From contig NZ_DATIND010000092.1 of assembly GCF_035474595.1 (NCBI RefSeq), positions 1 to 64,000 on the forward strand: a stretch of DNA of 64,000 nt, in the 5' to 3' direction. A program made the translations under genes and the position numbers. Shown in pieces: positions 61,267 through 64,000 of this stretch (position 1 is the stretch's first letter; the number at the start of each line of letters is the position of its first letter). This DNA comes from Longimicrobium sp. Lineage in GTDB: Bacteria > Gemmatimonadota > Gemmatimonadetes > Longimicrobiales > Longimicrobiaceae. The notes beneath the pieces were generated by a model, which did no database searches, was not told where the DNA came from, and saw only the letters and a program-made list of their open reading frames with translations.

Positions 61267-61617
61267 ATGAAGAAGCTGGCGCTCGAGCTGGACACGCTGC
61301 TGGTCGAATCGTTCGACACCACGCCCGCCGGACGCGTCGTGATGGGCGGCACGGTGCGCGCGCACGACTCCCGCGCGTACCCCGTGGACGAGAACACCAA
61401 CAGCGGCGACGGGACGTGCTGGGAGGCCGGGTGCAACAACAACACGGCGGGCGGCGAGAACACCTGCGACACGGGGTGCGGCGGAACGCAGTACGTGACC
61501 TGCAACCCCACCGAGGCCAACTGCGTGGTGCAGACCGACAACACCTGCTACGGCTACACCTGCTACGGGGTGAGCTGCGGGCCCGCCGGCTCGTGCAGCC
61601 AGGGCTGCTACGTGTGA
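61267..61617 (+). CDS. RiPP precursor-like peptide 4, pinensin-type leader, 11 Cys
   Basis: 116 residues. Leader KKLALELDTLLVESFDTT; a linker; then 11 Cys in a Thr/Asn/Gly-rich tail (CWEAGCNNNTAGGENTC, CNPTEANC, TCYGYTCYGVSCGPAGSC). TCYGYTC is nearly the TCFGYTC of peptide 2. GGAGG lies 6 bases before the ATG. The tail is unusually poor in Lys/Arg. If the Cys react with dehydrated Thr it would be a large lanthipeptide-like product, but a disulfide-rich or metal-binding peptide is equally possible from sequence alone. Confidence 0.75.
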   Translation: MKKLALELDTLLVESFDTTPAGRVVMGGTVRAHDSRAYPVDENTNSGDGTCWEAGCNNNTAGGENTCDTGCGGTQYVTCNPTEANCVVQTDNTCYGYTCYGVSCGPAGSCSQGCYV

Positions 61618-61642
61618 GCGGCGCCTTCCCGCGGACCGGCGA

Positions 61643-61671
61643 TTGACACGCGGCGGGAGCGTGGATACCGT
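61643..61671 (+). promoter_or_regulatory. Candidate promoter downstream of RiPP-like gene 4
   Basis: TTGACA (61643-61648), 17 bases, TACCGT (61666-61671). It drives the small open frame at 61704. Confidence 0.5.
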
Positions 61672-61703
61672 TCATCCGCAACCCGTTTCCAGGTGATGGC
61701 AAG

Positions 61704-61805
61704 ATGATGGTGGACATCCACATGGGCATTTCGATGCGGCGCATCCGCGGCCACGGTCGCGGATCCGCCTGCGGCGAGGCTGTGCCCATCGTACGGATGT
61801 CGTAA
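61704..61805 (+). CDS. Small open frame, possible regulatory leader peptide
   Basis: 33 codons: MMVDIHMGISMRRIRG, then HGRGSACGEAVPIVRMS. Five Met and four Ile. AGGTGAT lies 6 bases before the ATG and a -35/-10 pair lies 33 bases before. A 14-bp hairpin with five T follows (61831), then the methyltransferase gene. This is the layout of a transcription attenuator, but no amino-acid run comparable to thrL is seen. Confidence 0.45.
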   Translation: MMVDIHMGISMRRIRGHGRGSACGEAVPIVRMS

Positions 61806-61830
61806 GCCCCGGCAGAAGCCGGTCGCGACA

Positions 61831-61869
61831 GGCCGTGGGCGCGCTCTCGTGCGCGCCCACGGCCTTTTT
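61831..61869 (+). terminator. Strong rho-independent terminator (possible attenuator)
   Basis: GGCCGTGGGCGCGC (61831-61844) pairs perfectly with GCGCGCCCACGGCC (61851-61864), then TTTTT. It precedes the methyltransferase gene by 100 bases. CCACGGTC inside the small frame (61751-61758) could pair with GGCCGTGG of the first arm. Confidence 0.88.
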
Positions 61870-61969
61870 CGTTCGCCCGCAGGCCGCGGCGCGTGTGCAG
61901 GCACGCGCCGCGGCTTTTCCCGTTTTTCCCGAAATCGAGCGATCAACCCATGAACACGAGCGTGGCCCG

Positions 61970-62767
61970 ATGGGAAGAAGAAAGAATCAGGCTCGGCCTG
62001 CAGGGAGCGACAGCTGGAACCCGGTGGCCGACTGGTACACCGGCTGGGTGGGCGCCGAGGGAAGCGAGCACCACCGCCGCGTCGCCATCCCCGCGCTGCT
62101 GGAGCTGCTGCTCCCCGCGCGCGGCGAGCAGGTGCTGGACGTGGGCTGCGGGCCGGGGGTGCTGGCCCCGCACGTGGCCGGGGCCGGCGCGCGCTACACC
62201 GGCGTGGACGCCAGCCGCAGGCTGCTGGAGTTCGCGCGGCGCCACCACGCCGCGCACGGCCGCTTCGTCCAGGGCGACGCCACGAAGCTGCAGGAGATCG
62301 GCGAGCTCCAGGCGGGCGCGTTCGACGCGGCGGTGTTCCTGCTGAGCATCCAGGACATCGACCCGCTGGAAGACGCGCTGGCGGCGGCGGCGTGGGCGGT
62401 GCGGCCCGGCGGGCGCGTGGTGCTGCTGATGACGCACCCGTGCTTCCGCATCCCCCGCCAGAGCGGGTGGGGATGGGACCGCCAGCGCAAGCTGCAGTAC
62501 CGCCGCGTGGACCGGTACCTGACGCGGCTGGCGGTGCCGATGAAGAGCTACGGCGCCGCCCGCCACGGCTTCACCCGCAGCTATCACCGCCCGCTCGGGG
62601 CGTACGTGAACGGCCTGGCCGCCTGCGGGCTGCGGGTCGACGGCATCCACGAGATCCCCACGCACAAGTCTCCGGAGCCCGGCCCGCACGCCCGCGCCGA
62701 ACGGCTGGCCACGCGCGAGATCCCGCTCTTCCTCGGCCTCCGCGCCGTGAAGGAGGAGGGGAGATGA
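61970..62767 (+). CDS. Class I SAM-dependent methyltransferase
   Basis: 265 residues. Motif I VLDVGCGPGVLAPHVAGAG, the acidic residue at the end of strand 2 in YTGVDASRRLLEF, FVQGDATKL and the motif IV-like FDAAVFLLSIQDID are clear. The C-terminal third (HGFTRSYHRPLGAYVNGLAA) fits small-molecule methyltransferases. Substrate unknown. The ATG at 61970 has no good ribosome-binding site. It is separated from the RiPP-like gene 4 by a small open frame and terminator, so a link with that peptide is only positional. Confidence 0.85.
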   Translation: MGRRKNQARPAGSDSWNPVADWYTGWVGAEGSEHHRRVAIPALLELLLPARGEQVLDVGCGPGVLAPHVAGAGARYTGVDASRRLLEFARRHHAAHGRFVQGDATKLQEIGELQAGAFDAAVFLLSIQDIDPLEDALAAAAWAVRPGGRVVLLMTHPCFRIPRQSGWGWDRQRKLQYRRVDRYLTRLAVPMKSYGAARHGFTRSYHRPLGAYVNGLAACGLRVDGIHEIPTHKSPEPGPHARAERLATREIPLFLGLRAVKEEGR

Positions 62768-62772
62768 AGACC

Positions 62773-62801
62773 GGCCCCCGCGCGCGGCATGCGCGGGGGC
62801 C
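62773..62801. terminator. Bidirectional hairpin terminator
   Basis: GGCCCCCGCGC (62773-62783) pairs with GCGCGGGGGCC (62791-62801), between the converging methyltransferase and hydrolase genes. Confidence 0.8.
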
Positions 62802-62805
62802 ACTT

Positions 62806-63573
62806 TCACACCGCCGCCTCCACCTCCGCGATGAACTCGTCCAGCATGCGGTTCACCTCTTCGGGGCGGTCGAGCTGGATCCAGTGGCCGGTGCCGGTCA
62901 CCATCCGGTGCGCGAGCGACGGGTCGATGACGTGCAGGCTCATCGGCCCGTCGTTCTGCGGCGTGGTGATGGAGATGCGCAGCCCGCGGTAGCCCCGCAG
63001 CAGCGCCTCCACGTCCAGGTCGCGAAGCGCGCGGAGGATGCCGGCGACGGTGGCCCGCGGCGTCGCGCGCAGATCAGCCAGCAGGCGGTCGCGGACGGCG
63101 GGGTCCGCGCCCGCGATGCCGCGCCAGTAGGCGTCGATCGCCTCTTGATACCCGTCCCCCTCCAGCGTGGCGAGGAACGGGTCGATCATCTCCGCGGGAA
63201 CGCGCCGCATGTCGCCCGAGGGATCGAGCAGGAACAGCCCCGCCACGCGCTCCGGGTGCATCCCCGCGTACGCCAGCGCGACCAGTCCCCCCGCGCTGTG
63301 GCCGGCGAGGACGAAGCGCGCCAGCCCCAGCCGGTCCACCGCCGCCGCGACGTCCCGCGCCATCTCCGCGGGCGACCAGCCGCCGTCCGGCGCCGCGCCC
63401 GAGCGCCCGTGCCCGCGCCAGTCCAGCGCCACCGCCCGCCGCGAGGCGCGCAGGTGCGCGAGCTGCGCCTCCCAGTGGCGCGTGTTCCCCGCCAGCGAGT
63501 GGAGGAAGACGACGGGGAGCCCATCCCCCGCCCCGCCGTCGTCCGCGTGCAGCTCCACCGTCGCATCCCCCAT
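62806..63573 (-). CDS. Alpha/beta hydrolase
   Basis: 255 residues. Nucleophile elbow AGHSAGG (Ser at about 94), oxyanion region VVFLHSLAGNTRHWE, a strand-7 acid in LRISITTPQNDGPMSLHVID and the final His in GTGHWIQLDRPEEV. Cytosolic esterase or similar; substrate unknown. The ATG at 63573 follows GAGGGGACG. Confidence 0.9.
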   Translation of the reverse strand: MGDATVELHADDGGAGDGLPVVFLHSLAGNTRHWEAQLAHLRASRRAVALDWRGHGRSGAAPDGGWSPAEMARDVAAAVDRLGLARFVLAGHSAGGLVALAYAGMHPERVAGLFLLDPSGDMRRVPAEMIDPFLATLEGDGYQEAIDAYWRGIAGADPAVRDRLLADLRATPRATVAGILRALRDLDVEALLRGYRGLRISITTPQNDGPMSLHVIDPSLAHRMVTGTGHWIQLDRPEEVNRMLDEFIAEVEAAV

Positions 63574-64000
63574 CGTCCCCTCCGGACTCGCGGTTCATCC
63601 ATCCCCCGCCCGCAGTTTACCGCGGTTCGTCCCGCCCATCCAGCGACGCCCGTTGCGCCCGCGCCGCCGACCGCCGAACTTGGCCGCCCGGCCACGAACT
63701 TCGCACCGATGATTCAAATCTCGCCATCCCGGCGGCGGCCCTGCGCCGGCGCGGCCCGGGGGCTCCGCAGCGGTCCGACCGTGACTCGCGCGCGCACAGG
63801 CGTAGCACGAGAGAACACCCGGGGCGGCCGCCGCGGCGGAGGCGGAGTGGGGATAACCCGCGCCGCGCTTTGCGTTCGGCCGCAAACATCCGCGCGCACC
63901 GAAACTTGCATCCGGTGTAGCAGAGACCGGGCGGCACCGCGGCCGTGGTACCCCACGGGCGCGGGCGGCCGGGCCGCATCCCGCGCCGCATCTTCCATCT
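63574..64000. other. Right-end stretch without a supportable gene
   Basis: Open frames here are GC-driven and show no known motif, ribosome-binding site or signal peptide. No tRNA, hairpin with T run, or copy of the dispersed repeats was seen. A gene whose start lies beyond the window could begin here. Confidence 0.5.

Noticed and set aside
63595-63998. Several 90-125 codon minus-strand frames at the right end
   Set aside because: Arg-rich, overlapping one another, with no ribosome site or motif; GC-driven noise.

Overview
This window looks like chromosome from a very GC-rich, Gram-negative, diderm bacterium, most likely a member of the Gemmatimonadota (Longimicrobium-like). That placement is an inference from gene content: CBM9/DUF5916 outer-membrane proteins, TonB-plug-like small lipoproteins, pinensin-type peptide leaders, frequent GTG/TTG starts and tight ATGA/GTGA/TGATG gene overlaps. 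No phage block or complete insertion sequence was recognised; the only possible mobile-element trace is the C-terminal 41 codons of an unidentified CDS at the left edge.

Layout. 0-4.5 kb: tRNA-Ile(CAU) with its terminator, a CBM9/DUF5916 protein, upp. 4.5-10 kb: a beta-lactam-response-like locus, blaI repressor / blaR1-like M56 peptidase with a complete penicillin-binding domain / second DUF5916 protein, with three copies of one 16-bp BlaI-type operator. 10-26 kb: fur with its own Fur box, plug-domain proteins, an ornithine cyclodeaminase-like enzyme, trpD, truA, cbrC, purB, a predicted nuclease, an M32 carboxypeptidase and four small plug-like lipoproteins. 26-37 kb: a PASTA protein, then purC-pssA-purS-purQ, purL and purF. 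37-51 kb: aldo/keto reductase, secreted hypotheticals, a beta-propeller lipoprotein, a GAF histidine kinase, DinB, a beta-helix protein. 51-57 kb: thrL attenuator-thrA-thrB-thrC. 57-64 kb: a three-gene operon whose products all end in a DUF3761 motif, a sarcosine oxidase-family flavoenzyme, a methyltransferase and an alpha/beta hydrolase.

Most interesting content. (1) Four unlinked small genes (41149, 48076, 57404, 61267) encode peptides with one conserved leader and different Cys-rich C-termini, three with a strong hairpin right behind them: orphan RiPP precursor candidates with no modification enzyme in the window. (2) A textbook threonine attenuator: a 29-codon leader with seven consecutive Thr codons, a terminator, and an exact 11-bp antiterminator pairing. 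(3) BlaI-type operators that tie an outer-membrane DUF5916 protein to a BlaI/BlaR pair. (4) Short proteins that keep the TonB-receptor plug motif but have no barrel. (5) Several families of dispersed intergenic repeats and 7-8 bp tandem repeats that recur between genes.

How the genes work together: purB, C, S, Q, L and F cover much of de novo purine synthesis; thrABC forms threonine from aspartate semialdehyde and aspartate; trpD serves tryptophan synthesis; upp salvages uracil. The remainder is dominated by cell-envelope and secreted proteins and their regulators. Large overlapping open frames on the opposite strand are GC-driven shadows and were left out.
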